DNA of 64,000 bases from Eretmocerus hayati (GCA_029851415.1 CM056744.1:57251797-57315796); one strand, 5' to 3'; numbered from the stretch's first letter, positions 35,592-44,107 are shown. The notes: generated by a model from the letters alone, not told the origin. A program made the numbers and translations.

Positions 35592-36080
35592 TCAGTACTT
35601 TCTCCATTCATCCTCGAATGTAGGATAGTCGTGCTCGTAAACTTCAATGTCCAATGCCTGCATACGTGAATGATCTCCTTTGCCGATTCCACAGTCGTTC
35701 AACTTATCCACGCATAACTTGAGCTTGCCTAAATATTGTGTGGAACGCTGATACTTTTCGTTTGCGAGGTACATTGCAGCATCTTCAATAATCCGCTCAC
35801 GATAGTAATCATAATAATTTTTGGTCTCAAAATTATAGAAGAAACGATCGGAAATCCACAAATTGTTATTCATGGTATCAAATTCAAACTTTGCTGTCTC
35901 CAAGCATGTCTTGCATAAATCATCCTCGTGGTAGAAATTGACCTTGACCTTGACTTCTCCAGGTAGAAGACTCCAAGTTTCGATGGCAGGCTCCCCTTTG
36001 TAAGAGTGTAAGACCTCGATCCTCTGAGATTTTCCAGCCTCATCGAGGAAGTGCACGCAGACAGTGAAGAAGTAACCCAT
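35592..36080 (-). CDS. Accessory protein 1 (162 aa), unknown
   Basis: The start is placed at 36080 because the TATA box at 36134-36140 puts transcription start near 36109, so the ATG at 36119 would be outside the mRNA. The product begins MGYFFTVCVHFLD. It has a CKTC pair at about residue 75 and a tyrosine-rich stretch (NYYDYYRERI) before an acidic C-terminus ending DEWRKY. No family is recognised and no membrane segment is obvious. It is the leftmost gene of the element, runs toward the left TIR, and is closed by a histone-type stem-loop like the right-arm genes. That places it in the accessory class. Confidence 0.7.
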   Translation of the reverse strand: MGYFFTVCVHFLDEAGKSQRIEVLHSYKGEPAIETWSLLPGEVKVKVNFYHEDDLCKTCLETAKFEFDTMNNNLWISDRFFYNFETKNYYDYYRERIIEDAAMYLANEKYQRSTQYLGKLKLCVDKLNDCGIGKGDHSRMQALDIEVYEHDYPTFEDEWRKY

Positions 36081-36133
36081 CTTGCTCGTCACGAGTGCTA
36101 AACAAGAATGTTTCTCCACAGTTCTTCACTCGG

Positions 36134-36140
36134 TTTTATA
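36134..36140 (-). promoter_or_regulatory. TATA box, accessory gene 1
   Basis: TATAAAA in the context GGTATAAAACC, 54 bases before the chosen ATG at 36080. Confidence 0.7.
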
Positions 36141-36198
36141 CCTTCCAGACGGCGCTCCCCCACTCTTTCAAAGTCGAGCCGCCACCACCGCCTCCCAC

Positions 36199-36378
36199 TC
36201 ATTTCCAAGGCCTCACTTTTTCATAATCCTTCTTGTCTGGACGAGGAACCTTAGGTGGGGCAGAAGAGGGATTGCGCCCATAACTCTTCCACTCGTCACG
36301 AGATGGCGCATCTTGATTTTTTCTGTAATCCTCTAAAAGAGGAGTACGCTCTTGCTTGTCGCTGTGACTGTTACCCAT
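36199..36378 (-). CDS. Small myristoylation-signal protein (59 aa)
   Basis: The TATA box at 36418-36424 and expected start of transcription near 36390 select the ATG at 36378, giving MGNSHSDKQERTPLLEDY. Gly2 with Ser at position 6 fits the N-myristoylation consensus, and the LL pair after an acidic or polar stretch resembles an endosomal sorting motif. The remainder is charged, Pro- and Lys-rich and probably disordered. It might attach to membranes. It lies between accessory gene 1 and the exonuclease-like gene. No stem-loop follows it. Confidence 0.6.
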   Translation of the reverse strand: MGNSHSDKQERTPLLEDYRKNQDAPSRDEWKSYGRNPSSAPPKVPRPDKKDYEKVRPWK

Positions 36379-36417
36379 CGTATTGATAGAATGACGCCAC
36401 TTTAGCCGGTCAACGCC

Positions 36418-36424
36418 TTTTATA
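36418..36424 (-). promoter_or_regulatory. TATA box, small MGNS protein
   Basis: TATAAAA in CTATAAAAGGCG, overlapping the stop region of the upstream gene that ends at 36426. Confidence 0.75.
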
Positions 36425-36425
36425 G

Positions 36426-36926
36426 TCACTCCCACTCCATCTCATTTCTCTTGTAATTTTTCAGAAATTTTCTGATCAATTCCACATTATGCTGAGCACA
36501 CACCGTTTTGTAAGACTCTGTGTGATGCGGACAGACAGTCACCAACTTCTGTGAGTATATCATTTCCAAGTTTACAAATCCTGATTCTGTGACGTCACGA
36601 ACTTTGAATTTGAAGCGCTCCAACCACTTCTTCTTTATTTGACCCACTACGTGAATCATTGTTGCATCCTTAAGATTTTCTCGGAGTGCATTGCCTATCT
36701 CAGTATAGGGAATTTCACCAGCCTCCCAAGAGATGCCATGATAAGCTCTTTCAAGCCAAGTATTTTCTCGTCTGTATTTCTCTGCAAATCTCCGGAACGG
36801 GAATGGTTGTTTGAATAGAAATACTCGAGGCTTCGAATCACCATTGAGTGGAGCAATGGACAGCTCTTTCAAGACGAAATCATCTACTGGCTGCTTGAAA
36901 CCTTGCATGTCCACCACGTACTCCAT
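36426..36926 (-). CDS. Left MEYVVDxQGF protein (166 aa), possible nuclease fold
   Basis: The start at 36926 follows the TATA box at 36965-36971; a longer frame upstream would include the promoter. The protein has MEYVVDMQGF at the N-terminus, a WLERAYHGISWEAGEIPY block near the middle, KKKWLERF, and a C-terminal H-C-H-N pattern (CPHHTES, CAQHNVELI). It is clearly paralogous to the gene at 48406-49002. The order Asp...Trp/Gly/His...His...Asn recalls RNase H-like (DnaQ or maelstrom-like) folds common in arthropod transposon proteins; this is inference only. No stem-loop follows. Confidence 0.7.
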   Translation of the reverse strand: MEYVVDMQGFKQPVDDFVLKELSIAPLNGDSKPRVFLFKQPFPFRRFAEKYRRENTWLERAYHGISWEAGEIPYTEIGNALRENLKDATMIHVVGQIKKKWLERFKFKVRDVTESGFVNLEMIYSQKLVTVCPHHTESYKTVCAQHNVELIRKFLKNYKRNEMEWE

Positions 36927-36964
36927 CTCGAGGCAGAATAACTTTAAGAGAATCCGACGGCTGC

Positions 36965-36971
36965 TTTTATA
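36965..36971 (-). promoter_or_regulatory. TATA box, left MEYVVD gene
   Basis: TATAAAA in CTCTATAAAAGCAGC, about 40 bases before the ATG and just past the capsid stop. Confidence 0.75.
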
Positions 36972-36993
36972 GAGTTTCCCCCACTCTCCCTCC

Positions 36994-38232
36994 TCAAACA
37001 AGTTTATTCACGTTGCCGCTGATTGGATTATACTCAACAATTCTGTCGTGTAATATCAAACAATAGGCTGACGTATTCGCGGGAAAATTATTCCTAGATT
37101 CAAACTCGAGGCGAATATCAACCGGTGCGCTCTTCATTGTCTCATTTTGTTTTGAACAATCGATAAATATCAATGGTTCGTACGCAATGAATTGAGATTT
37201 TGTTAACATGGGCTCATTCTCTTTTCCATAAAATGAACTCTGGAAATTAGAGTACATGTCATACAGAATGGCGAATTGATTGCGATCAATTTGCAAATTC
37301 ATGTTTCCATATGGATAACATTGTGAGTTGAGAAATAGTTTGATATCACTAATGCTGCAGTGGTCGAATTGACTCAAACTCTTGTCCTTGACATTCTTCC
37401 GATTCGTTTGAAAAGCAAGAATAACGAAGCGTGGTTTTTCGAGTTGACTCGAAGTCTTGACCGTCCATACATGTTTTTAAGCAGTTGGTAAGAGCGGATA
37501 CTCGTACAACTCCCACGTTCGAAAACTCATACTGATTGGCTTGTCTCTCTGAATGTATTTAAAGAGATGAATCTTCACTCTATCCGAGACCACGACATAC
37601 GGCATGAGCCATTCTACTTCATTCAATGTGATTTTGAAATTTTCATACACCCGATTTTCACCATCCCGCACAGTAGTTTGAGTGACACAGTCCAAGTCCG
37701 AACGAGATCGGACAAGCACTAGTTCGTGCTTAGCATTGACAACAATTTTCCTATAATCTTCAGCAAAGCCGAACATAATGTTCAAAGGAAACAATACATC
37801 AAAATTGCCATTTGCGTCACATATCGAATGAGTTTCCTCTACATCAATCCAACCAGCATTCTCTAATGTTACTTTCTGATTTGGTTGAAATGATAACCAA
37901 CCTTTCATGACACTTGTCATACCCACATTCTTACACCTATCTATCTCCACCCCATTGACATTGTAACTGCCATCTTCAAAAAGGTAACATGGGCCATTAT
38001 TCACAAACTTTGTAGCAGTCAATGGAGTTCCATCTGTCTTGGTTAACTTACCGCTTACGTGGATTTTACTCCGAGAAGGGAGCAGACTCAAGTCTTGATG
38101 TTGAATTGATATTCTAATCTCATCACCGTTGTTGAACGTTGATGTGGCGTACGGCTGGTGCGCGTGAACCTCGTAGTGCGCGACCGATTCGTCGTAAGCG
38201 ACCGGTGATTGAATATTTAGAGCCTCTTCCAT
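36994..38232 (-). pseudogene. Major capsid protein (hexon-like), one internal stop
   Basis: Two open parts in the same phase (38232-37477 and 37476-36994) are separated only by a TAA at 37477-37479. The total of about 412 residues fits the adintovirus/Polinton double-jelly-roll capsid length. Recognisable parts are the N-terminal segment with ISIQHQDLSLLPSRS, a WLMPYVVVSDRVK stretch, a KPRFVILAFQT segment typical of these capsids after the stop, and MLTKSQFIAYEPLIFIDCSK near the end. It would form the icosahedral shell in the nucleus. AATAAA lies within the last codons (37003-37008). The copy as read is truncated unless the stop is bypassed. Confidence 0.85.
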
Positions 38233-38372
38233 TGCAACAGAAAAATATACAAGTTATTTTCCACCACGGGCAGCAAGTCTCAGACCGATGCTCTTCAGGA
38301 ACTGAATGTTCTGTCGTGTTAACGGCTTCACAGCTCTTTGCCGACTGATGATGGCTCCGCATGGCTTTCGAC

Positions 38373-38379
38373 TTTTATA
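38373..38379 (-). promoter_or_regulatory. TATA box, capsid gene
   Basis: TATAAAA in GGGTATAAAAGTCG, about 145 bases before the capsid ATG and 45 bases beyond the penton stop. Confidence 0.65.
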
Positions 38380-38422
38380 CCCTCGGCCAACTTTGGTGTT
38401 GTAGACGATACCCATCGCAATG

Positions 38423-39115
38423 TCAGCTCGATAGTAAAAATCTGACCGTTATTGTCTCACCTCTGAAATTGATCAACTCCCCGTTCTCATCAACAATTCT
38501 CATCTCCAAGTACTTGATAGAGTCCGCTCTCACGCGAAAAGGGATAAAGTGCCTCGGTACCTCTGTGATTTTATATCCTGGTGGAACTGGTGGGAAAAAA
38601 CCGTGGATCGTGTGCACTTTTTGCCCGTTCAGATAAGAGGTAGTGATTAGATTACACTCAATCCGTATTGTGTTGACTTTGAGGATACGTATAGGTGAAT
38701 CTGAGTTGTGTACTTGTCCAGCAATGAGCACACGTTTTGAGAATCCCAAGAGCGTAGCTATAGAATCTTTGCGAGTGAAATCTATACTCTCGCTGCACTC
38801 AATCTCACTACAAAGAGTATTGTTGTTTGGCTTCAAACTGAATTTGATACCTAAGGGAGCCAGCTGTTTCACTAAATATTTCTCTATATCTTCTATCTCG
38901 TAGCTACTAGTTGGTATGACTATTGTATATTTTCCAACGTATAACTTATTACACCCAGTATCGATGTTGGGTATGGAGTTGAAGGTTTCAAATGCTAACA
39001 GACCTAGCTTGAAAGGCTTTCGATATACACGCGCCTCAATTGTTGGAAAGAAAAAAGATGCAAGGACTGATGAAGTACCAGTAAGACAAATCAAATATTC
39101 TTCTTCTTCTTCCAT
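38423..39115 (-). CDS. Penton / minor capsid protein
   Basis: This intact 230-residue frame has the features of Polinton and adintovirus pentons: a central block KYTIVIPTSSYEIEDIEKYL, then TLCSEIECSESIDF, a LLGFSK motif, and a C-terminal beta-rich end. The fold is a single jelly roll that forms the capsid vertices. It sits directly upstream of the hexon gene on the same strand, the usual order. The TATA box at 39171-39177 overlaps the end of the PX-protease gene. A short out-of-frame upstream ATG at 39126 could lower translation. Confidence 0.85.
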   Translation of the reverse strand: MEEEEEYLICLTGTSSVLASFFFPTIEARVYRKPFKLGLLAFETFNSIPNIDTGCNKLYVGKYTIVIPTSSYEIEDIEKYLVKQLAPLGIKFSLKPNNNTLCSEIECSESIDFTRKDSIATLLGFSKRVLIAGQVHNSDSPIRILKVNTIRIECNLITTSYLNGQKVHTIHGFFPPVPPGYKITEVPRHFIPFRVRADSIKYLEMRIVDENGELINFRGETITVRFLLSS

Positions 39116-39154
39116 GATTCTCCCATGACGGTCGAATTGAAAATGATTAAGTAC

Positions 39155-40048
39155 TCACACTCTACCATCCTTATATAGTCTCCCACTTAAGAAGTCGAGA
39201 CATAAATGCCCACAGTTGAAACTATCATAATCCTGAAACCTTGTGTGATTATACTTCACCTCCTCGACTCCGAGGTAGAGTAATACTTCCACAGGCGGCT
39301 GTAGATCTCCAAAACTATCGAAATAGAAAACATCATCACCTTGCTTCCGCCAGCAAACCCAATGAGTACCAGGATTGCGAGACGAATCTAGATTGCATAT
39401 GCAGGCCTCATTCTCAAGAGGACCCGATGGTGGCAAAGTATCTCTCATAAAAACGCCTCTGAAATGTGGGATTCTCATAATTCGAGCATATTTCACCAAA
39501 TCAAGATTTGTCAACGCACGGTTCGGGAGCGAGATGTTTTTTTGCCCCTTTCGTGTCTTTTTCCTTCGCACAGTTTTTCGCTTCTTGATGCGGTGGGTCG
39601 TCTTCATTTTTGTTGTGATGAATCGTGATGGAATGTACAGACCCAAACCAGTCTTGTATGGTTTGAGATAGAGACCCTTCCCAAGAGCAATCTGTTCGAT
39701 GGCCCTGTTATGCCTCGAATCTTCTTCGAATTGCTTCTTAGCAGACTTGGCGTCTTTGATAGCCTTGACTACACCTGCAGCACCTCCAGCTAAAGCACCC
39801 GTTGCGTTCAATCCCGCAAACAAAGGGACTAGAAATGGTAAAAATCCACCAACCTTCTTTGGTATCGGTAGAATCCGAGGTGTCTTGACGTACTTCCTTC
39901 CTCCGACCGCTTTTATAGCCTCGCGAGCACCCTTGACTGCTGATCTTATGACAACTCGAGAATTTCGACTAGGTTTGATTGATTTCAGAGCAGCTTTGAC
40001 GACTCTGTTGAAAGCAATTCCCATACCCAACTTGGACTTCAATTTCAT
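39155..40048 (-). CDS. PX-like core protein fused to adenovirus-type protease
   Basis: One open frame of 297 residues. Residues 1-180 look like the PX protein of adintoviruses: basic N-terminus, a hydrophobic Gly/Ala patch (PFLVPLFAGLNATGALAGG), then a very basic stretch (RIKKRKTVRRKKTRKG) suited to DNA or membrane contact. Residues 185-297 look like the adenain-type cysteine protease: catalytic His in GTHWVCW, Asp in YFDSFGD, Gln in RFQD, Cys in NCGHLCLDF. The first ATG after the TATA box at 40157-40163 is 40048, which fixes the start. The two functions are often separate genes; here no stop or promoter separates them. The protease would mature the capsid proteins. Confidence 0.85.
   Translation of the reverse strand: MKLKSKLGMGIAFNRVVKAALKSIKPSRNSRVVIRSAVKGAREAIKAVGGRKYVKTPRILPIPKKVGGFLPFLVPLFAGLNATGALAGGAAGVVKAIKDAKSAKKQFEEDSRHNRAIEQIALGKGLYLKPYKTGLGLYIPSRFITTKMKTTHRIKKRKTVRRKKTRKGQKNISLPNRALTNLDLVKYARIMRIPHFRGVFMRDTLPPSGPLENEACICNLDSSRNPGTHWVCWRKQGDDVFYFDSFGDLQPPVEVLLYLGVEEVKYNHTRFQDYDSFNCGHLCLDFLSGRLYKDGRV
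39171..39177 (-). promoter_or_regulatory. TATA box, penton gene, inside protease 3' end
   Basis: TATATAA coincides with codons for Leu-Tyr-Lys near the C-terminus of the PX-protease protein, about 55 bases before the penton ATG. Confidence 0.65.
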
Positions 40049-40156
40049 AGCATTAGTTACGAAATAAGCTGCAGCTTTTTCGCCTACACCAGCGTCCTCG
40101 GCAGAAACTCGTGCCCAAGCTTTATCAGCGAGAATGTTATCAGCTATATTCCTCTC

Positions 40157-40163
40157 TTTTATA
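40157..40163 (-). promoter_or_regulatory. TATA box, PX-protease gene
   Basis: TATAAAA in GGATATAAAAGAG, starting six bases after the PLA2 stop codon. Confidence 0.65.
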
Positions 40164-40168
40164 TCCTC

Positions 40169-40384
40169 TCAATTCTGAGAGTAAGCTATATCGTGCTCAC
40201 GGCACGCGGCGTCTAGTGGATTAATCCCCTTATCACCTCTAGCGATACGCTTTTTGAGTTTGGTGCCAGGCCCACAGAATTGATATCCTGGAATATGGAG
40301 CTCAACAGGCAATTTATTGAGAACTTCATTCACTAGCCCACGTCCGATCTCACGCTTTCGCGGAAGACGTCTGTAAGTGATCAT
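40169..40384 (-). CDS. Phospholipase A2 domain protein (71 aa)
   Basis: The frame from the ATG at 40384 encodes a parvovirus VP1-type PLA2: YQFCGPGT is the calcium-binding loop and CREHDIAYS contains the catalytic His-Asp. In this virus group the enzyme cuts endosomal lipids during entry. It ends at a TGA (40169-40171) right after the HD motif, so the last helix of the usual fold is missing. The reading phase continues openly downstream to the PX protein, so the stop may be a lesion in a formerly longer PLA2-PX protein, or the two may be separate genes because a TATA box lies just after the stop. I have not rebuilt the joined form. Confidence 0.75.
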   Translation of the reverse strand: MITYRRLPRKREIGRGLVNEVLNKLPVELHIPGYQFCGPGTKLKKRIARGDKGINPLDAACREHDIAYSQN

Positions 40385-40420
40385 CACTCTTCGACTGATG
40401 AAGCATGACTGATCTGCGGC

Positions 40421-40441
40421 TATATAAGCGCGCTATTTATA
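40421..40441. promoter_or_regulatory. Divergent promoter for PLA2 and ATPase
   Basis: TATATAA at 40421-40427 on the plus strand serves the ATPase (ATG at 40476), and TATAAATA at 40434-40441 on the minus strand serves PLA2 (ATG at 40384). The two boxes are only six bases apart around the palindrome GCGCGC, so assembly on one may exclude the other. This is the switch point between the leftward virion genes and the rightward genes. Confidence 0.75.
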
Positions 40442-40475
40442 CCCCTCGAGCCATTCAGGAACTTACCCTCCTCCG

Positions 40476-41179
40476 ATGAACATGGACTTTGCAGAGCAGG
40501 ACCTCAAATTGCCAGTCGTCAATTTTGATGTTGGCGAAGAGAATAGAGTTGGTAGACATGGAGAGCTGTTACCCGACAGCATTCGCGCCGTTTTTGTGGC
40601 TCATCAAACTGCGGTAAGACAAATACCCTGCTAGCTCTGATCACACATCCGAATGGGTTGAAATTCGAGAATGTTTACGTGTATTCAAAATCATTGAACC
40701 AACCGAAATATCAGTTCTTAGAAAAATTGTTGGAGTCAATTGATGGGATCCAATATCATCCGTTTGGTGAGCATGATTCCGTAGTATCGCCTGATGAAGC
40801 ATTACCCAACAGTATCATGATCTTTGATGACGTAGCAACCGAGAATCAAGACCATATAAGGAATTATTTTTGTATGGGGAGACACAAGAGTGTCGATAGT
40901 TTTTATCTCGCACAGTCCTACGCGCGTGTGCCAAAACAGCTAGTACGAGACAATGTTAATCTACTTGTTTTGTATCGTATGGATCTCCTGAATAGTCGCC
41001 ACGTGTATGATGATCACGTCAATTCAGATATGACGTTCGAAGCATTCAAAAGTCTATGCTCACATTGCTGGAATAACGATAAATTCGGTTTTCTAGTGAT
41101 TGATAAAGATAGACCGCTGAATAAAGGTCGATACAGAAAGGGCTTCGACAATTTTGCTATAAATATAGGTGCCCAATGA
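40476..41179 (+). pseudogene. FtsK/HerA-type DNA packaging ATPase, frameshifted
   Basis: The N-terminal part (from ATG 40476 or 40482) and the main frame (to 41179) are out of register by one base. The break lies in the T-run at 40591-40595, just before the P-loop. In the second frame a Walker A-like GxxxCGKTN motif is seen around 40602-40628, Walker B as SIMIFDDV, and a SFYLAQSYARVPK sensor-like segment. Length would be near 233 residues, normal for Polinton ATPases. The enzyme pumps the genome into capsids. Its TATA box is at 40421-40427. Confidence 0.85.
41158..41165 (+). promoter_or_regulatory. TATA box inside ATPase 3' end
   Basis: TATAAATA overlaps codons close to the ATPase C-terminus, about 59 bases before the ATG at 41224. 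Confidence 0.65.
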
Positions 41180-41223
41180 TTAACACCAATTAGTTGACAT
41201 TCGACTATCAAGGTGTATGCACA

Positions 41224-42162
41224 ATGGATTTCCAAAAGAATTCAGACATCTTACATCAACTCGTTCAATCGAGGGATGCTATCCGTAAAAAATACAATTT
41301 ATTGAAACATGGTAAAGCGCATATTGAAAAAAATCTCAAGGAGACTTTCAAGCCGATCGTTGATCCCCTTCATCAGCTGATATCTCAAACTCAAAATAAG
41401 CCCACTCCTCGAGAGAAAATCCGACCGCGTAAACTCAATTTCACGCCAGGACTCGACCAATCGAGGCTGGATGAATCAACGATGAATGAATCAACATTTT
41501 TAAACGATACTGTACGAAACAACATCTCATTTGGAACTGCTGATGACGATAGTGATGTAGACACCAAAGAGCAGTCGTTCTTCTCACCAGCTCCAACATC
41601 TGATAAATATTTCGCTCTATTGAATAAGAATGCGCAGGGGAGCCCACTCGATAAGATATATGGTGTGAGGAAAGTTGGTCAGAGGATAATGCTCGGCAAT
41701 TCCGATGTAGAATTCACTGATAATGATTTTATAATCAATAACACTCGATTTCCAAGAACAGTTGGTTTACTCGAACTTCTTTTTAAGAAAGCACCGAGCC
41801 AGCAGTTGATCAGTATAAACGATATGACTAATTATCGGAAAATTCTCGACATATCGAGTGCTCATAGGAAGAAACATAGTCCTGATGAGCCCATACGAGA
41901 GCAAAAGGCTACTAAATTTACTACAATCATAGTCCCATTATTCCCTTATCCTAAAAAAAGCAAATCTGTTGGAAAAGGTTTGCCTCAATATAAGGTTGCT
42001 GAAATTGGAAGAGCTTTTGATTACGTCTATTGGGATGACCCGAATGAATTAGTGGATCGATTACGGCTTCTTGTAGCAGAGCAAGCAGCAGGAAATACGA
42101 GTCATCACAATGAAATACAGTCTATAATCGAAGAATTGCAAGAAGCAGGGTATATATATTGA
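41224..42162 (+). CDS. Conserved Polinton protein, DUF8207-like (312 aa)
   Basis: The start is the in-frame ATG at 41224 (MDFQKNSDIL); an out-of-frame ATG lies at 41217. The N-terminal third is charged and probably coiled-coil. The middle is Ser/Thr/Asp-rich. The C-terminal half has the conserved block DKIYGVRKVGQRIMLGNSD and NTRFPRTVGLLELLFKKAPS, followed by a basic patch (YPKKSKSVGKGLPQ). I recognise that block as the DUF8207-type domain common in insect Maverick-derived proteins, recalled by eye. Function is unknown; its position after the packaging ATPase suggests a structural or assembly role. Confidence 0.75.
   Translation: MDFQKNSDILHQLVQSRDAIRKKYNLLKHGKAHIEKNLKETFKPIVDPLHQLISQTQNKPTPREKIRPRKLNFTPGLDQSRLDESTMNESTFLNDTVRNNISFGTADDDSDVDTKEQSFFSPAPTSDKYFALLNKNAQGSPLDKIYGVRKVGQRIMLGNSDVEFTDNDFIINNTRFPRTVGLLELLFKKAPSQQLISINDMTNYRKILDISSAHRKKHSPDEPIREQKATKFTTIIVPLFPYPKKSKSVGKGLPQYKVAEIGRAFDYVYWDDPNELVDRLRLLVAEQAAGNTSHHNEIQSIIEELQEAGYIY
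42151..42158 (+). promoter_or_regulatory. TATA box overlapping stop of DUF8207-like gene
   Basis: TATATATA forms the last codons (Gly-Tyr-Ile-Tyr) before the stop and lies 42 bases before the ATG at 42193. Confidence 0.65.
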
Positions 42163-42192
42163 GTAAAGAGTAGTGCAGCCATCAGTCTCATC

Positions 42193-42576
42193 ATGAGCAT
42201 CGACGTATTCGGACGTAAACTTGAGAAGAGTGAGGGCGCTCGTGGTCCTCCGGGGATCGGTTTCAGTTTAACAGGAGATGGACAATATGATGTTGCAAAT
42301 AAACAAATTTGTAATCTCAGATCTCCCGAGAGACCCCTGGACGCAGTCAATTTCGACACGTTGCTTCAACATCTGAAGAATATTACGACGAGTTTAGAGA
42401 GTAAAATGAATGAAATACATACTAATATGAAAATTCTAAGTGACCGAGTTGACATGGATCGAGGTGACATTGAAAACGAGCTTGACATGTTTCATCGAGT
42501 GATTTTCTCCATAAGATACAACATGGATTTACCTGAGGATTATGTCAATAAATATGGAGTCACCACCAACACATGA
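42193..42576 (+). CDS. Fibre-like protein with collagen turn and coiled coil (127 aa)
   Basis: The sequence begins with about 20 polar residues, then GARGPPGIGFSLTGDGQYD, a short collagen-like segment joined to a motif also seen in tail- or fibre-type proteins. A helical region with heptads (LQHLKNITTSLESKMNEIH) follows. Such architecture suggests a trimeric spike or fibre; that is inference. It lies between the DUF8207-like gene and the integrase. The TATA box is at 42151-42158. Confidence 0.65.
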   Translation: MSIDVFGRKLEKSEGARGPPGIGFSLTGDGQYDVANKQICNLRSPERPLDAVNFDTLLQHLKNITTSLESKMNEIHTNMKILSDRVDMDRGDIENELDMFHRVIFSIRYNMDLPEDYVNKYGVTTNT

Positions 42577-42608
42577 CTCATTCCTGTTTGCATCATTGAT
42601 TCAGCAAC

Positions 42609-43541
42609 ATGGAGAATGTTGTAAATGAAATACACAAGCCCGCGAGGCGTAATTATCCTCATCGAAAAATCATCATACGTGGCTTAGATGAAACTTGGCA
42701 AGCTGATTTGGTCGAGATGATACCCTTTGCAAAAGAGAATAAAAATCACAAGTACATGTTGACTGTGATTGATAATTTTTCAAAGTTCGCATGGGCCGTT
42801 CCCATTAAGAGTAAAACAGGTCGAGATGTTACTGCAGCAATGCAATCAATTCTGCGTAAAGGACGTGTACCAAAAAATCTTCAAGTAGATAAAGGTAAAG
42901 AGTTCTACAACTCTCATTCCCAAGGTCTCATGAAGAAGTACAATATCAATCTATACTCTACCGAATCAACTGTTCACTGCGCCATCTGTGAGAGATTCAA
43001 TAGGAGTATTAAGGAACTAATGTGGAAAAAGTTCAGCTTACAAGGGAGCTACAAATGGCTTAAGATTCTCCCAGAGCTCTTGAATAAGTATAATTCGAGA
43101 AAACATCGTAGCATTGGTATTGAGATAGTAAATGTTACACGTGAAAATGAGAAGCAGATTCAGAAGAAATTCTCAACTATCGATGTGCAGTATGATCGGA
43201 AGAAACCAAAATTCAAGATAGGCGATCAAGTTCGTGTTAGCTGGGTCAAAGGGGTGTTTGACAAAGGATATCCACCCAATTGGTCAACAGAAGTGTATAC
43301 TATCACAAAAATTAGTAAAACGAATCCAGTCATGTATTATTTGAAAGACTATCAAGACAAACCAATCGTCGGTGGATTTTATGAAGAAGAAATATCGAAA
43401 ACTCTACATCCAGACATTTACCTCGTTGAAAAAGTATTGAAAAGACGTGGCAATCAACTCTTCGTGAAATGGCTAGGGTTTGATGATACTCACAACAGCT
43501 GGATTGACAAGAGTGATTTGAAAAAATTCCTTGGAAGATGA
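42609..43541 (+). CDS. Retroviral-type integrase with chromodomain
   Basis: An intact frame of 310 residues. The catalytic core has Asp33 in WQADLVEM, Asp94 in LQVDKGKEF and Glu128 in CAICERFNRS, with spacing close to DD35E. After an SH3-like segment (FKIGDQVRVSWVKGVF) there is a C-terminal chromodomain (about residues 270-307) with EKVLKRRGNQLFVKWLGF and SWI. The enzyme inserts the element into host DNA; the chromodomain may guide it to methylated H3. The upstream sequence AATAAATA at 42547-42554 is a weak TATA candidate. All key residues are present, so it may be active. Confidence 0.92.
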   Translation: MENVVNEIHKPARRNYPHRKIIIRGLDETWQADLVEMIPFAKENKNHKYMLTVIDNFSKFAWAVPIKSKTGRDVTAAMQSILRKGRVPKNLQVDKGKEFYNSHSQGLMKKYNINLYSTESTVHCAICERFNRSIKELMWKKFSLQGSYKWLKILPELLNKYNSRKHRSIGIEIVNVTRENEKQIQKKFSTIDVQYDRKKPKFKIGDQVRVSWVKGVFDKGYPPNWSTEVYTITKISKTNPVMYYLKDYQDKPIVGGFYEEEISKTLHPDIYLVEKVLKRRGNQLFVKWLGFDDTHNSWIDKSDLKKFLGR

Positions 43542-43721
43542 GAGCCCCAACCATTGCTCTCACCAGTGAGGCGCAGCCATCCAACTCATATTCAATCAGT
43601 TTTTTCATTGAATTCTCAATGGAAAAAAGGTGAAGTTTGAGTTGGTTTCGACCTCTCCTTCAGAGAATGGATGTATGAAGGGGTACTTCAAAGAGAATAC
43701 ACGAAAGTGAAATTCAAAATG
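43542..43721. other. Convergent gap between integrase and small basic gene
   Basis: 180 bases with GAGCCCC and direct GTTTGAGTTGG-like phrases; no stem-loop of the histone type here. Confidence 0.5.
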
Positions 43722-43722
43722 T

Positions 43723-44025
43723 TTATTGAGTCGTAAATTCTACGTTGGAATCCCCAAGATATTTGGGGTAAAACTCATTTCTACTGATTGATTGCGTCAT
43801 ATTTGTGAACAAACTGTCATCATTACATATCAGTTCACCGATTCGTTTCGGAAGGAACACTTGCGTGGTTTCATCAATATCAGCAATCACTCTGGATCCG
43901 TATCTTGTATTCATTTTTCTCATGTCAGAGATTCTGTACCTTCTACCCGGTACTAATTCGTTGAGCTTGATTGTTGGGAGGAAGCCTCCGTTGGCAGCAA
44001 GGCGATTCAAACTAGCTAGATCCAT
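43723..44025 (-). CDS. Small OB-fold-like protein (100 aa)
   Basis: The frame carries LNELVPGRRYRISDMRKMNTRYGSRVIADI and a VFLPKRI motif, a pattern widespread in arthropod Mavericks that reads as a five-strand OB-like barrel; single-stranded DNA binding is inferred, not shown. The TATA box at 44108-44114 overlaps the polB stop, and the first ATG after it is 44025. The stop codon forms part of AATAAA (43722-43727), so coding and polyadenylation signals overlap. Confidence 0.7.
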   Translation of the reverse strand: MDLASLNRLAANGGFLPTIKLNELVPGRRYRISDMRKMNTRYGSRVIADIDETTQVFLPKRIGELICNDDSLFTNMTQSISRNEFYPKYLGDSNVEFTTQ

Positions 44026-44107
44026 TTCTGAAATAAATATTACGTCTTAGATGGGGATCAAAAGTAAAATGTTGGAAATGCGAGAAGGTATACTCACTCA
44101 ATGATAG

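Noticed and set aside
35592..36119. Start of accessory gene 1 at 36119
   Set aside because: Only 15 bases from the TATA box, so upstream of the expected transcription start.
36416..36425. Histone-type stem-loop after the left MEYVVD gene
   Set aside because: GCCTTTTATAG resembles half of the hairpin but has no paired arm; it is the TATA box of the next gene read backwards.
38123..38362. ORF between the capsid TATA box and the capsid ATG
   Set aside because: Out of phase with the capsid, no domain and cysteine-rich by chance; most likely part of the capsid leader.
43541..43600. Stem-loop after the integrase
   Set aside because: GAGAGCCCC and nearby GGCGC words do not form the 6-bp stem and 4-base loop.
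44028..44097. Possible 5'UTR intron upstream of the OB-like gene (GTGAGTATACC ... TTTATTTCAG)
   Set aside because: The TATA box at 44108-44114 would start transcription near 44083, after the donor site, so the donor would not be in the mRNA.
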